From NCBI RefSeq assembly GCF_040807025.1, contig NC_090952.1, forward strand, positions 29,013,068-29,077,067: 64,000 nt of DNA, in the 5' to 3' direction. This document shows, one piece after another, positions 24,634 through 36,446 of the stretch. Every line of letters starts with the position of its first letter. Position 1 is the first letter of the stretch. The notes below the pieces were generated by a model, which saw only the letters and a list, made by a program, of their open reading frames with translations, did not search any database and had not been told where the DNA came from. The position numbers and the translations under genes were made by a program. Source of the DNA: Struthio camelus. Taxonomy: Eukaryota > Chordata > Aves > Struthioniformes > Struthionidae.

Positions 24634-26379
24634 GAGGAGACAGGGAAAGGACAGAGGAAACTCCACGCACTGTCTTTACTGGTAGGAGAGAGGATCTGGT
24701 AGCACCGTGGTCACATAATCTCTTCAGTGTGCATGTGGTGATTATGTGGAGATGGTCTTTGCATCGTGGAATAGAAGCACATGAGCAGGAACATACCTCC
24801 TAGGAGAAGAGCAGAGGAGTGCTAGGGGGGTGACAACATCATGTATCCTCACAATCTTCTCTTCTGCCCATGTGGGTAGTTGTGAGGTTTTTCTCAGGCC
24901 CCTCCAGAACCCAGAACCCATTTTTCTTCAGCTGTATTTACGTTCTTGTCCATAAACTGAGTGGCCTCATAGACCCTGTGCTATCTGCTCTGTGGATTGA
25001 TGATGGTGTGTAACAGGCCTTATTCAGTGCAAATTGTTAGCCTTGTTGGTCTTGTGATTGCTTCTCTAAGGCTCCTCAGCCACGTTCTGTGCTGAGGTTC
25101 GGTGTTTGTGGGCAGCCTTTGAGCTGTCTCTGGTTTGGTGGTGGAACAATTCTTCAGGGCCTGTACAGGAGGGTCCTAAGTTATCTTCTACTTTGATGGC
25201 GCTGACTGTTGGTTTCTCCTCCTCAGTTGTGTGCAGCTTTCTTACAGGCCCAACAATCACTTCTTTCCCATTCCAGCTTTTCAGATGTTGGACCTTCTTC
25301 ATTTGGCCAATACTGTGTTTTTCTGGGTTCCTGTTGCTACTTTCTGAGTTTACTTTTTGTCTGCTCTTTCTCTGTGCACAGTTCTTGGAGGAGAACCTGC
25401 TTGACCATTACCTCTGTGGCAGAGAGGGTTAAGCTTTCACTTTGTGTGCCACCCCGAAATGGGGCATGTTTATTCCATTTCCCTTTTATGAAATGGTACA
25501 ATTTTCTTAAAGGAATTTTGGACTGAGCATCAGGATTTTTAAATATATATGCTTCTTAACGTTTAGTGCTGTAATCCTCTCAGCCTGGGTAGCAATCTGT
25601 TTGCTCGCTTCCCCAGTCTCCTGTTGAATGCCTCTGCTCTGGTGTGCCACATCTGTCTGCCAACAGCCTCCTTGCGGTGGATGAGGTTTTAAGAGCTGCT
25701 GCTACGGTGAAACTTTGGGGTAGCACAGGCAGGGCCGCTTCCACTAAATTCTGCAGATGCCCGTGGAGACGGCTGGAGGCTTGTGACTAGAAAGCAGTTA
25801 GTGTCATGCCAGCACCAGGCACATATGAATTTGGCTGAAGACTGAAACTTCTTACCACAGCTTCATTACAGGGAGTATTAAAGTCACTGTGCCAATAATG
25901 GCAGAGCAGGCTTGTTTTAAAATGATCGTTTTCTGCCTAAAAATGATGGGATTTTCTGATCTCTGAGAGTGGCTGTCGTGGAAGGGAACACCCTTCTGCG
26001 TTCAAATTGCTCCTGCAGGATGTGTCAGAGCTTGCAACGGTTTCGCCTGCATCAGGCTCTCCCGCGCTCTTCGATGTTGTCCCCTAGGGCAGATTCCACC
26101 GCTGGTGGCTACAGGTTTCCGGGCTGTTTTCATGAAGCTGGCACCAGCTTCTGGGTTTTCTGTGTTAAGCAGGATTTTACTGGGCAGTTTGACAGATTGG
26201 ATTTGAGGGGATGTGGTGGAATATGAAAGAATTGCAGTCAGTCATGAGGCTGGAGAGAAGCTGCCACTTGGAAGCTATGCGCTGACTGACAGAAGCGATG
26301 TTACTACAAGCCTCTCGCTCCAGTATTTTTGTCAGGGGCAAATACTTGAGCAGAAAATGAGGCACGCCCCACACCTCCC
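24634..26379 (+). other. EDA2R 3' UTR and downstream flank
   Basis: No canonical AATAAA occurs soon after the stop codon. The first plausible polyadenylation hexamer is ATTAAA at 25877-25882, implying a 3' UTR of up to about 1.25 kb. On the opposite strand an open stretch from about 25415 to 25066 encodes a hydrophilic, lysine-rich peptide of unknown origin (see findings). Nothing else is recognised. Confidence 0.4.
25877..25882 (+). terminator. Candidate EDA2R polyadenylation signal (ATTAAA)
   Basis: Common variant hexamer about 1.24 kb after the stop codon, followed by GT-rich sequence. It is the best candidate downstream because canonical AATAAA is absent from this stretch. Unproven. Confidence 0.3.
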
Positions 26380-27730
26380 AGGGAGAGGCCGTGCGGAGGC
26401 GGGTAGGCATCTGGGGCTGGCCATCAGCTGCAGGAAGCTGGCCCGCGGCAAAGACGTGTCAGTCTGCGAGACGGCTGCAGCAGGCAAGGCACGTGGCAAA
26501 CGCCGCTATATGGCGGCCGAGCTGCTCCTGGCTGGCGCCCGGCTCGGCCGGGGATGCCTTTGGTGCTGAGGTCACGGGCGCGGACAGCTGCGCCCCGCGG
26601 GGAGGCAGAGCGGGCAGCAGGCCTGGGGCCGGCGCTTCGCAGCGCACGCAGCCGCTCTGGGGAGCTGGCGCTGCGGGGACCGGGATCTCCGCAGATCGCC
26701 TTTAGGTGGCATCCGGTGAGTGTCTTTCAAGCACGCTGTGGCCGAGGTGTCGGCGTGGTGCCTGGCCCCAGGCCAGCAGCCAGCGGGCGAGAGGCTGCCG
26801 TCTCCCAGCCGCGGGGAGGCGGGCCGCCTTGGCTGGCGGCTGCCGGGAGGTTTGGACCCCCGTGGGCTGTGGGGAAATACCCTACAGATGTGGAGGACAG
26901 GGCTGCTCTGCCGGGACCGAGAGTGATTTAGGATGATGCTGGCCCTCGGGGCGGAGGTTACCCTCGCCGTGAGGCAGCTCGCGGTGGGGTATTCTGACGC
27001 TGGAGCCCCCTCTTCGGCCGGGACAAGGGGGCGCAGGCGGAGAGGCTGCACCTTCCGGCAGGAAGGCAGGCGGGAGGTTTCGGCGCCCCGAGTGCCTCGG
27101 CAGACGGCGCGATGCAGGAGCCAAGCAGCGCCGCGATGCCGCTCTCGTAGCGTCTCTCCGGCGGCGCCGTGCTGCGCCTGGCGGTGCGGAGACGGTTGCT
27201 TCGGGGAGCTCGTCGCCGTGGCCTGGGGCCGAGCAGCCGCCAGCGAGAGGAGCGAAGCGGAGGGGAGGGCCCGGGCCGAGGGCCGGAGGCCCCGCGGCGG
27301 AGCCGGGGCGAGCGCCTCCCCGGCGGCCGAAACTGCCCTGAAGTCGGTGGGATCAGGACTCAACCTCTCCTGCGATACGCCGGGAAGGAGAAGCAGCCTG
27401 TCTCGTTTCTGCCCTTCCTCCTGGGCCCTTTCCGGCCTCCTGGGTCTCCTTCCCTGTCCGGTCGTCCCTTCCCTGCTGCCCTGCCCGGCCCCGGCCCCAG
27501 CCGGGGCGCCGCGCGTGCCGGGCAGCCGCTCGACCGGCCTCCCCTGATGTCACCCGCCTATTGCGGCCCCTTCTCGCAGCGGCAGCTCCTCCGCTGGGGT
27601 GAGCTGGCAGCGGGACCGCCGTGAAGGCACAGCTGCCTGAAGGGCCCCCGGGGCGGCCGCCCCGGCTGCAGCGCCCCTCGGCCGAGCGGAGCCGCGCGCC
27701 GCTGTTCCGCTTTAAACGCGGCGGCTGACG
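26380..27730. promoter_or_regulatory. Orphan CpG island with YY1-like element
   Basis: GC- and CpG-rich block of about 1.3 kb lying 1.7 kb downstream of the EDA2R stop. ATGGCGGC at 26510-26517 matches the core of the YY1 site common at transcription starts. No recognisable coding exon is found in it or on either side, so the transcript would be a long non-coding RNA, an alternative promoter or an unidentified gene. It abuts the 79-bp minisatellite. Confidence 0.55.
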
Positions 27731-27764
27731 GTCCGATGGCGCAAGCGCTCCTTGGTCGCCCACC

Positions 27765-28715
27765 CCCGGGCCGGGGTCCGTCCATCCGTGACAGCCGGGC
27801 GTCCCTCGGCCGGGGTCTGTCCGTCCATCCGCGGTGGTGCACCCTCGGCCAGGCCGGGGTCCATCCGTGATGGCCGGGCGTCCCTCGGCCAGGGTCTGTC
27901 CATCCATCCGCGGTGGTGCACCCCTCGGCCAGGCCGGGGTCCATCCGCGATGGCCGGGCGTCCCTCGGCCAGGGTCTGTCCATCCATCCGCGGTGGTGCA
28001 CCCTCGGCCAGGCCGGGGTCCATCCGTGATGGCCGGGCGTCCCTCGGCCGGGGTCCGTCCGTCCATCCACGGTGGTGCACCCTCGGCCGGGCCAGGGTCC
28101 ATCCGCGATGGCCAGACGCCCCTCAGCCAGGGTCTGTCCATCCATCCACGGTGGTGCACCCCTCGGCCAGGCCGGGGTCCATCCGCGATGGCGAGACGCC
28201 CCTTGGCTAGGGTCTGTCCATCCATCCACGGTGGTGCACCCCTCGGCCAGGCTGGGGTCCATCCGCGATGGCGAGACGCCCCTCGGCCGGGGTCTGTCCA
28301 TCCATCCACGGTGGTGCACCCTCGGCCAGGCCGGGGTCCATCTGCGATGGCCGGGCGTCCCTCGGCCGGGGTCTGTCCGTCCATCCACGGTGGTGCACCC
28401 TCGGCCAGGCCGGGGTCCATCCGCGATGGCGAGACGCCCCTCAGCCGGGGTCTGTCCATCCATCCACGGTGGTGCACCCTCGGCCAGGCCAGGGTCCATC
28501 CGCGATGGCGAGACGCCCCTCGGCCGGGGTCTGTCCATCCATCCGTGGTGGTGCACCCTCGGCCAGGCCGGGGTCCATCTGCGATGGCCGGGCGTCCCTC
28601 GGCCGGGGTCTGTCCATCCATCCGCGGTGGTGCACCCTCGGCCGGGCCAGGGTCCGTCCATCCATCCGCGACGGCCGGGCGCCCTCGGCCGGGGCCGGGG
28701 TCGGGGTCTGCAGCC
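27765..28715. repeat. 79-80 bp minisatellite, about 11-12 copies
   Basis: The landmark GGTGGTGCA recurs at 27833, 27912, 27992, 28071, 28150, 28230, 28310, 28389, 28468, 28547 and 28626, spacing 79-80 bp. Each unit is itself a diverged dimer of two roughly 40-bp halves, both starting CCCTCGGCC and ending in CCATCCGCG(A/G)TGG. Copies fall into at least two variant types, GGCCGGGCGTCC and GGCGAGACGCCC. Open frames of several hundred codons on both strands are by-products of the repeat. Confidence 0.95.
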
Positions 28716-29804
28716 CGGCCCCCGGCAAGGAGCGCTGCTCCCTTCCGGCGCCGTGCGCCATCCTGCGGGTTTCGTCTCCTATCTGGCCGGGGCGCTCGGA
28801 AGGAGCAGGCGACCTTCCGGGAGCGCGGCCCTTTCTTCCGACCTGCCTGAGCGGGGGTGTTATAGTAGCTGCTTTGTTTCTCTTTTCCCCTGTTAAATGC
28901 CGTTGAGACTTGACCGCGCTCAGGAGGTGGTGAGATAACGCGGGAGGCATGGACTGTTTCAGCGGGACGTGACACCTTCCCTGCTGTTTGCTTCTTCCGA
29001 AGCCAAGGTCGTTGGTAAAAGCTCCTTGCTTTGCGGGAAGCAGCAGTCTTACCGCATCCTTGTGCCCGGTTCAGGCCGGGGCTTGGTCGAGCTCCCTTAC
29101 GTGCTTGGTCCGCTGCGGAGCGGTCGTAAAACGTGTCTGAAGAGCCGGTGCAGACTGGGGTGCGATTTTTCATTTGCGGTTTATCTGTGGCAGGGAGAGA
29201 TTGTTTGAATTAATAGCGTAGCAAAATCAATTAAATATTTAAGCTCTTTGCAGGCCTGCTCGTTCGCTTCCAAGGGGAACTGAGACAAATTCAACTGCAG
29301 CCATTTAGCTCCGAGTAAGAGAATTCATACAAGTTATCTAACCAGCTCTGGCTCTGAGTTCAGAGCCAGCCTAGGTGAAGTTTCCTGCCTGTCCCTGCGC
29401 CCGTGCGTTTGTCGCGGGTGCTGCCGGCGGGTGGGTTCAGCGTGCCAAGAGCGACCCCGCTCCGGCCCCGCGCGGCGCCGCCCCGCGCCCCCGCTCCTCT
29501 CCCAGGCCGAGTCCTGGAAACGGCCGGCAGGAGCGACTGCCGATTTAACGAGTGTAACGAGGACTTCCTCTTGCTCGTGCACCGCAGACTCCTGCTCTCG
29601 GCCAATGGTTCGTTTGTCCCTCCTGAACTTGCTGAGCAGTTTTGTTGATGGATGGACTCTGAAAAGAAAAAGGATTTTTTTTTCTTTCTTTAAAGAAATC
29701 AACCCCATCCCCTTTATATTTTTAAGTTAAACTATTGTTTTTCAGCTGTCTGGTGTCTGAGCAATGTTGCTAGTGATCAGAATGCACCGTGCCTGGAGGG
29801 GTAG
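28716..29804. other. Spacer between minisatellites with a small CpG island
   Basis: Mixed-composition sequence. A compact GC/CpG-rich block occupies about 29390-29560, with a CCAAT box in GGCCAATGG near 29600. No coding exon recognised. Confidence 0.45.
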
Positions 29805-30125
29805 GCAGCGCCGTGCATGGTCCACCCTTGAGAGCATGCCGTGCGCAGTCCATCCCTGCAGGCGTGCCGTGCACGGTCCACCCTTGAGAGCGTGCCGTGT
29901 GTGGTCCGTCCCTGCGGGCGCACCATGCAGGGTCCATCCCTGCAGGTGTGCTGTGCGCAGTCCATCCCTGCGGGTGCACCATGCATGGTCCACCCTTGAG
30001 AGCATGCCATGCGCAGTCTGTCCCTGCGGGCACGCCGTGCACGGTCCATCCCTGCGGGCACGCCGTGCGCAGTCCGTCCCTGTGGGCGCACCATGCATGG
30101 TCCATCCCTGCGGGCGCGCCGTGCC
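29805..30125. repeat. 28-bp minisatellite, about 11 copies
   Basis: Consensus unit roughly GCRYGCCGTGCRCRGTCC followed by ATCCCTGCGG or ACCCTTGAGA. The two endings are interspersed, with ACCCTTGAGA marking a minority subtype. The unit is not a multiple of three, so open frames on both strands (for example 29764-30267 + and 29770-30474 -) are repeat artefacts. Confidence 0.93.
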
Positions 30126-31774
30126 TGCACTCGCCACGGCCGGGTGCTTTCCACGAGCCCGAGCGCAGCCGCCCCATCGAGCGCGCGTGGTGAGGGACCG
30201 GGGTGGCTCTGCGACACACCCCGGCTCCGCGGGGAGCACCAGGCGGGGGTGTTTTAGCCAGGTTTAAGTGTTTTTTACTTGTTCTTTGGCCATCTAGGGC
30301 CCGTGGGAGCCTTTTGCGCCGTCTCGGCGGGGGAGGCGGATCGCACCCCTGCGGCGCTGCGGGACCGGGCCTTGGGCTTGTAGGTAGGAAGTAACTTGCA
30401 TTAGGCGCTGCTTTCCGCTTGCGTTGACGCTGGGGCAGGCTGCACCTCCCAGTTCCCCGCGGTGGCAGTCTCAAAATCAGCTGTGTTTACATGGGCCCAA
30501 ATTTCAAGAAGTGGCCTTCAAGTTTTAGGTACCCAACTCAAGACACCTTTGGCCTGATTTTCCCGAGTCCAGCTGAAGCCCTCGGAGGAGGGGGAACCGC
30601 GTGAGCCTGAGATGCAGGGTGTAATTCTGCAGTTTGGACGTGGAAAAACTGGCAGGCACAGGGTGGGTGAGCTTGAATTTCTTTAGCTGGAAACCAGTGG
30701 AATTTATACTTGACTTCTGTTTTTTCTTTTTAATAATTTTTCAGCACAGTGAGTGGAATGTAAGGGAAGGAAATTCCCATAGCGCCAAATCTTGCATTTC
30801 AGCCCCAGGAAGCTGTTAATGACAAGTAGGCACGGCTCAAAAAGAGCTAGAAGAAATAAAATAATACAGCATCTGTGCAACCTTCAGCTGGGAATGAACA
30901 ATGGAAATATTTTCTTGTGCAGTGGGATTTTTTTACAAGTGATTGTTTTGATACCGGTCTTGTCTGGAGCTCGGATTTAGGGAATAATTTATATGATATG
31001 TTTGAGTTCAGTACTGTTCTGGAAAGCTCTTAAGCACGCTCTTAACAATAGGCATGTACTTAAGTCCTATTAAAATGAACAAGTAATTAGCACATCCTTT
31101 GGTGCTGTTCTTGAACAGGATGCTTAAAGGAATTGCACCTCTTACATGAGCAGGCAGTACTGAAGAAAACTCAGTTTTAATGATCTGGGCACACTCACCC
31201 TCTCAGAAAACTGCAACGGTTAGTGGGAAATGCCCTGTGTGTTCTAGATTACTTAACAATACAGATTCTGGTGCTTTTCTTTAAAAATAAACAAAAAATG
31301 TAGCCATGGTTTACTCATGGAAATACTTGCTATTTTTTATGGTGGGTGTTATTTTTCTTGTAAGGTTGCGAATAGGTTATTTATATTTTTGTAAATCCTG
31401 TGTCATTAGCATGTAATTCTGACCTGTAGTCGTTTCCATTGTTATTTGGGGTGATGTCCATATTCAAATAAAAAAGCAACTAAAGCTCCTGCTGTTGTTG
31501 TTGAAGAAGGGGTGTCTGCAGCTCCCCGCTTCCACCCCGATGTGGTGCTTGGGAGTGCTGGGGTTATTCCTTCGTAGTTAAATAAATTTCACAGTTGGAG
31601 GTGATGATTTGCAGTGGGTTTTTCCTTCCCCCTCCTGCTTTGGCGGGAGCAGCGCGACAGGAGCTGTGTGGGCTCGCCGGCGGCGCGGCGGGCGGTCCAC
31701 CCGGGGAGCCCCCGGTACACGGGACCCCGTTCCCGCATGGTTCATCATCCCTCGGGGAAGCAGCCTCCCGTCCC
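30126..31774. other. Non-coding: GC-rich edge, old repeat fragment, AT-rich sequence
   Basis: 30126-30440 is GC-rich and CpG-rich. About 30485-30585 resembles an old interspersed repeat (GGCCTGATTTTC and ACCCAACTCAAGACACCTTT motifs). 30700-31500 is AT-rich with AATAAA hexamers near 31286 and 31467. No gene seen. Confidence 0.4.
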
Positions 31775-32665
31775 AGGGGGGGACCAGCAGGAGGGGGGGG
31801 GCTGGGGGGGATGGGCAAGGGGGGGTTGGAGGGGGGGAAGGCGGGGGGGGCTAGGGGGGACCAGCGGGAGGGGGCTGATGGGGGGAGACGGGCGAGGGGG
31901 GGGACGGGCAGGTGGGAGCTGCAGGGGGGGGTGGGTGGGCCAGGGGGCTGTTGGGGGGGGACGGGCAGGTTGGAGCTGCTGGGGGGGGATGCACGGGGGG
32001 GCTGTTGGGGGGCACTGGCAGGTTGGAGCTGCAGGGGGGGGTGGGTGGGCCAGGGGGCTGTTGGGGGGTGGACAGGAGGGGGCTGATGGGGGGCACAGGC
32101 AGGTTGGAGCTGCTGGGGGGGGATGCGCGGGGGGGCTGTTGGGGGGTGGACAGGAGGGGGCTGATGGGGGGGACGGGCAGGTTGGAGCTGCTGGGGGGGA
32201 TGCGCGGGGGGGCTGTTGGGGGGTGGACAGGAGGGGGCTGATGGGGGGGACGGGCAGGTTGGAGCTGCAGGGGGGGATGCACGGGGGGGCTGTTGGGGGG
32301 CACAGGCAGGTTGGAGCTGCTGGGGGGGATGCGCGGGGGGGCTGTTGGGGGGTGGACAGGAGGGGGCTGATGGGGGGGACAGGCAGGTTGGAGCTGCTGG
32401 GGGGGATGCGCGGGGGGGCTGTTGGGGGGTGGACAGGAGGGGGCTGATGGGGGGGACAAGCAGGGGGCTGTTGGGGGGGCGGACAGGGGGGTGGGGGGAC
32501 GGGCAGGTTGGAGCTGCAGGGGGGGGATGCGCAGGGGGGGCTGTTGGGGGGCACAGGCAGGTTGGAGCTGCAGGGGGGGATGCACGGGGGGGCTGTTGTG
32601 GGGTGGACAGGAGGGGGATGATGGGGGGGACGGGCAGGTTGGAGCTGCAGGGGGGGACACGCGGG
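31775..32665. repeat. G-run minisatellite, 77-bp and about 52-bp units
   Basis: GCTGTTG landmarks at 31948, 32001, 32058, 32135, 32212, 32289, 32341, 32418, 32468, 32540 and 32592 give spacings of about 77 or 50-57 bp. The short unit lacks a block of about 25 bp (GGACAGGAGGGGGCTGATGG region). The + strand carries runs of five to nine G every few bases for almost 900 bp, so it has extreme G-quadruplex potential. The proline-rich frames on the - strand are not credible genes. Confidence 0.93.
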
Positions 32666-35600
32666 GCGGGTTGGGAAGGGGGGTGTCCGCCGGCCCCGGC
32701 TCCCTGTGGCGCGGGGTGTTTGACAGGGGCCGGCGTTCCCAAGTGGTGCATTAGCAAGGGCTTAACGAGTGACACCCCTCTCCTGGCCTTTCTGAGATAA
32801 CGCATTTTTGACGTCAGAAGTGGAGTCACGGGCGCTTGTGCTTTTTTCGCATTCTGTAGCTCTTAATCAGCCACTGTTTGTTTTTCAGGTTTACTTTCCT
32901 TCAAAAGGGTCAAATTCCCAGGCAGGTTTGGTGCGTGGCCTGGAGAACGGGGAGTGGGGAGGAGGCCACGTAAACTTGCTGCTCAAGGAGCCGTGGTCTC
33001 CCGGCCTGAAGCTTAGCTGAGGAGCAGTTGCTCTTTCAGCACAATAATTACATTGCTTGTGATGACTGTTCATGCCCTTAAGCTTGGTCTGCTCTTTAAA
33101 ATAATTATTAGAAAGAAGGATTTGTTTTTTTTTAATTAAAGCTACTATACTTGTCCAAACTCTAGCATGCTTTATAGGTACTTGTACACAGCTTACTCAT
33201 ACTGTAAAGAATACCGACATGCAATGCAATTGCATGCAGTCCAGCAGGCCTGCATCACCAACTGTACCTGTAGCACTAAAGCAATACAATATACAGATAA
33301 AGAAGATTCTGAAGTTAAGGCCCAGAAGAACCATTCATAATTGAAGGTTCATCACAATTTCTAGAGAAGTCTTTTCCATGGAGCTGCATGGATGTGTGGC
33401 ACCTCTGTTTTCCAGGTGCTTGAAATAATACGCTCCAAGTTAATGCTGAAGTGTATTCACAGCTATACTGAGAGCAGCCAGCCTTACTGAAGGTCTGCAA
33501 GGAGTAAACGATCCTGATGTCTCTGCGTATACTGAGACTCGAGTAAAACTTGATGAGGATTCTTCAGGTGGGCATGCTGCATGGTTGTCTTGCACCCGGG
33601 GCTAGAGTATTTCCATGGGGTTAGGCAGGTCTTGGGATCTGGGCTGTCAGTTGGAAAGCCAGCCCATGCATAACAGCTTGCCTGAAGCCAGTAGCTGACT
33701 GCAGAAGGGTCGCGTCTGGAGAAGAGTACCAGGAGTGTCATGGCTGGCAGAGCGGGATTTTGGGAAAGCGCTGTCTTGCAAGTTGTTTGGACAGCAATTC
33801 AGAATATGCCTTACCTTATCTTCATGCAGCTCTTGGTTCTTTGGGGTGGAATTTCCATTCTGAGAAAAGTCAGGCTTTCCATTCCGAGAGGTGTTTGAGG
33901 ACTGGACATGCTGCAGTAGGTAAGGTGTGGGTGGTTTTGGCAGAGATCTGTGGTGGAAAGGTGTTGCTGTGCATTGCATTCTGCTTATTTCTCCAGGTTA
34001 ATACTGGTATGTTCTGGAATTCAGCTCTGGCACAAGAGCAGGCCGTTACTGCAAGGGTCTGCTCTTCTGCAGACCTCCCTGGAGTGGCTGCTCCTGTGGA
34101 AATGAGCTGCTTGCATCCAAAACAGGAGGTCACTGTGAACTCCTGGGGCTTACATCCCCACTGTGCTCCTTGCCGCAGTGTGTTTGTGTTGTCTGGTCTC
34201 TCCTAGTTTTTGATTGATGCACAAGGAGCAATAATAAGCCTCATTCCCTTCAAAGTACTTGGGATTCTCACTCTCAGCACGGGGATGACAGCAGACATCT
34301 GCGGACCAGAGCTGGCAGGAAGAACATACTCCATGCAAGAAGAGGAGCATGTGGGGGAAAATCAGCTTCTGGGGGAGGAGGGGATCAGAGTGGGCTGACT
34401 CCTACCTTTCTGATTCCTCGTGCCCCATCAGCTACAAGTTGCACCATGTTTGCACCATATCCAGATGCTAGAGTACATGTGGTCCTCCTCTCGACTGCCT
34501 CCAGAAGGAACATCTCCAGCTGGGATGCATATCTGCTGCAAAGGCATTCAAAACACATGGGCTAACTGCTTGACCAGCCTCCAGCTGCAGAGGATGATGC
34601 CAGTAAATGGCATTTAGACCACAGAAAGCACGTGCCCTGGGCATTCTTCTGAGATGGTCTCGAACAGGAATGCAAATGCACATCCTGCCTTTCATAGCGG
34701 CTGCTGCTCACAACTAGTGACCCCCCAAGACAAATATTCCTGACTGGTGGGTTTTTGCTTTTAAAGAATGCTGTTGGAGTGCATGGGGACATTGAAATAT
34801 ATCACTTCATCCTCTGAAGAAATAACTGCAGAGGTGAGTAACTGCAGTGTTTATGTCCCTTGTGTCAGCCCGGGAGCGCCTGAGCATACTTCATTTCTGC
34901 CTGAGACCTACCGATGCGTCGTGGCGACTCGATGTCTTCGTGCACAAGCTTTGTGCATGACTCACGTTGCAGGGAACGTCCTTCTGCCCCGTGAGCACTG
35001 AGTCAAAGCAGAGCTAACAGAGCAGTCGGGCCCAGCTGAAGGGAGATGTTCACGTTAATGAAACACTCGGTGGGAGCCTGCTGTGCAGCCTCGGGCAGGA
35101 GCCAGGGTAATTAATGAGCCTTACATTAACTGTGAATGCCTGATCTGGGAATGGCTATGTCAGATAAAGCTTCCTACGCTTTTCCCTTGTGTGCAGTCTG
35201 GATGCCCCAAGAAAGTGCTTTTATAGTCAGAGCTTTTGCTCAAACCCTGTGTTTGTCCATCTTTGGTCTGCTATGATTTGGCTTTAGAACAGTGTTGCAT
35301 GAAAACACACACCAAAAGCCTATACTTGCAGAGAAGAGAGGGGAGAAAAAGGGAACATGCAGCAAAGAAAAGCAAGTCTTTTATGCAGAAGAGGAAGGCA
35401 CATGCTCAGCAGGGGAGTTGGCTAACTGAAGGGCAAAGCTGGGAGGAATGAGCAAATGGCCATGGCTGAAGCCTGAGGAGCAACAGTAACGCCTTGGCAA
35501 ATGCCACTCTCCTGCTTTTGCCCTCTGTTTACTCACCCGTCATATAGAAAGCCATGGGTGTTTTCATTTGTTTGTTTGTTTTGAAACGCAGACCGAAAGG

Positions 35601-36446
35601 GTCTGAGGAAAAGGGAGCCACCAAAACAGTGATGTTTCCTCCCTTCTGACAAAGTTAGGGTTCAACCCCAAGTTTAAGAAGTCAGGAGGGTTCTCAAGGC
35701 TCAACAGGAAAAGAAATTCAGTCCTGGTGCCAAGGGAAGGATAAGAATGGAAGTTATCCGCTTGTAACCCAAACTCACTGTGCCTCTCCATTCCTCTGAA
35801 GAGAAGTGGCATAGAGGAGCCTTTCCCCACTCCAGTCATTAATGCAGAAAGGAGGAGGACATTCTGTAATTAGCTTACTAAAGCTTATAAAGTGTGGTAG
35901 AAACGGACAAAGAGCAACCTGGAGCCTCCCAAAGCCATTTAAAAATGCACAAATAAGAGAGGCAGAAAAACATCCATAATGAGAAGAGCGGAAGAGCGTT
36001 CTGCGCAGTCGAGCTCCACTGAGGTTTAATGTGGCACAGCTGTTTCATTGGCACACAATAATGCCTGATTACTTTCAATTATGTGACAGTTGCAGGAATC
36101 TTTCATAAGTGTTCAGAGCCTATTTCTCAAGGCCTACTTTAATTCTGCCATGAGCAGGTCTGGTTCTTCATCGTCTGGCACCTTCCCTCAGCACCCACGC
36201 TCTGCTGTTGGGCGCCGCGGGCAGTGCCACTCCGCTCAGTCGTGACTGGCACCCAGGAGGGCTGGCTGCTCTTGTGCGGAGGTCACCTCACCTGAAGACA
36301 CCTTCAGCCAAGTCGTTAGCATCCACTTAGGAGACGCGTAAAATCTGGCAAAACTTAGCTAGGCAGAGGTGGCCGGCCCACACCTGAATTGGGGTGCTCA
36401 CGGGTATGAAAGCTACGTTTGACTGACGGCTCTGCTGGGCCGCGCT
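32666..36446. other. Intergenic, no supported gene
   Basis: Ordinary single-copy sequence with a TTTG microsatellite at about 35565-35580. AT-rich blocks with homeodomain-type TAATTA cores are near 35050-35160 and 36020-36110. No exon recognised on either strand. Confidence 0.5.

Noticed and set aside
27353-29173. 606-codon open frame on the - strand, with rivals on the + strand
   Set aside because: It consists mostly of the 79-bp minisatellite. The frame is open only because the unit has no stops, and no domain or splice evidence supports a gene.
29764-30474. Tryptophan/histidine-rich frames on both strands
   Set aside because: They are translations of the 28-bp tandem repeat.
31564-32829. 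Proline-rich 421-codon frame on the - strand
   Set aside because: It is a translation of the G-run minisatellite. The low-complexity proline/serine/alanine sequence follows the repeat unit.
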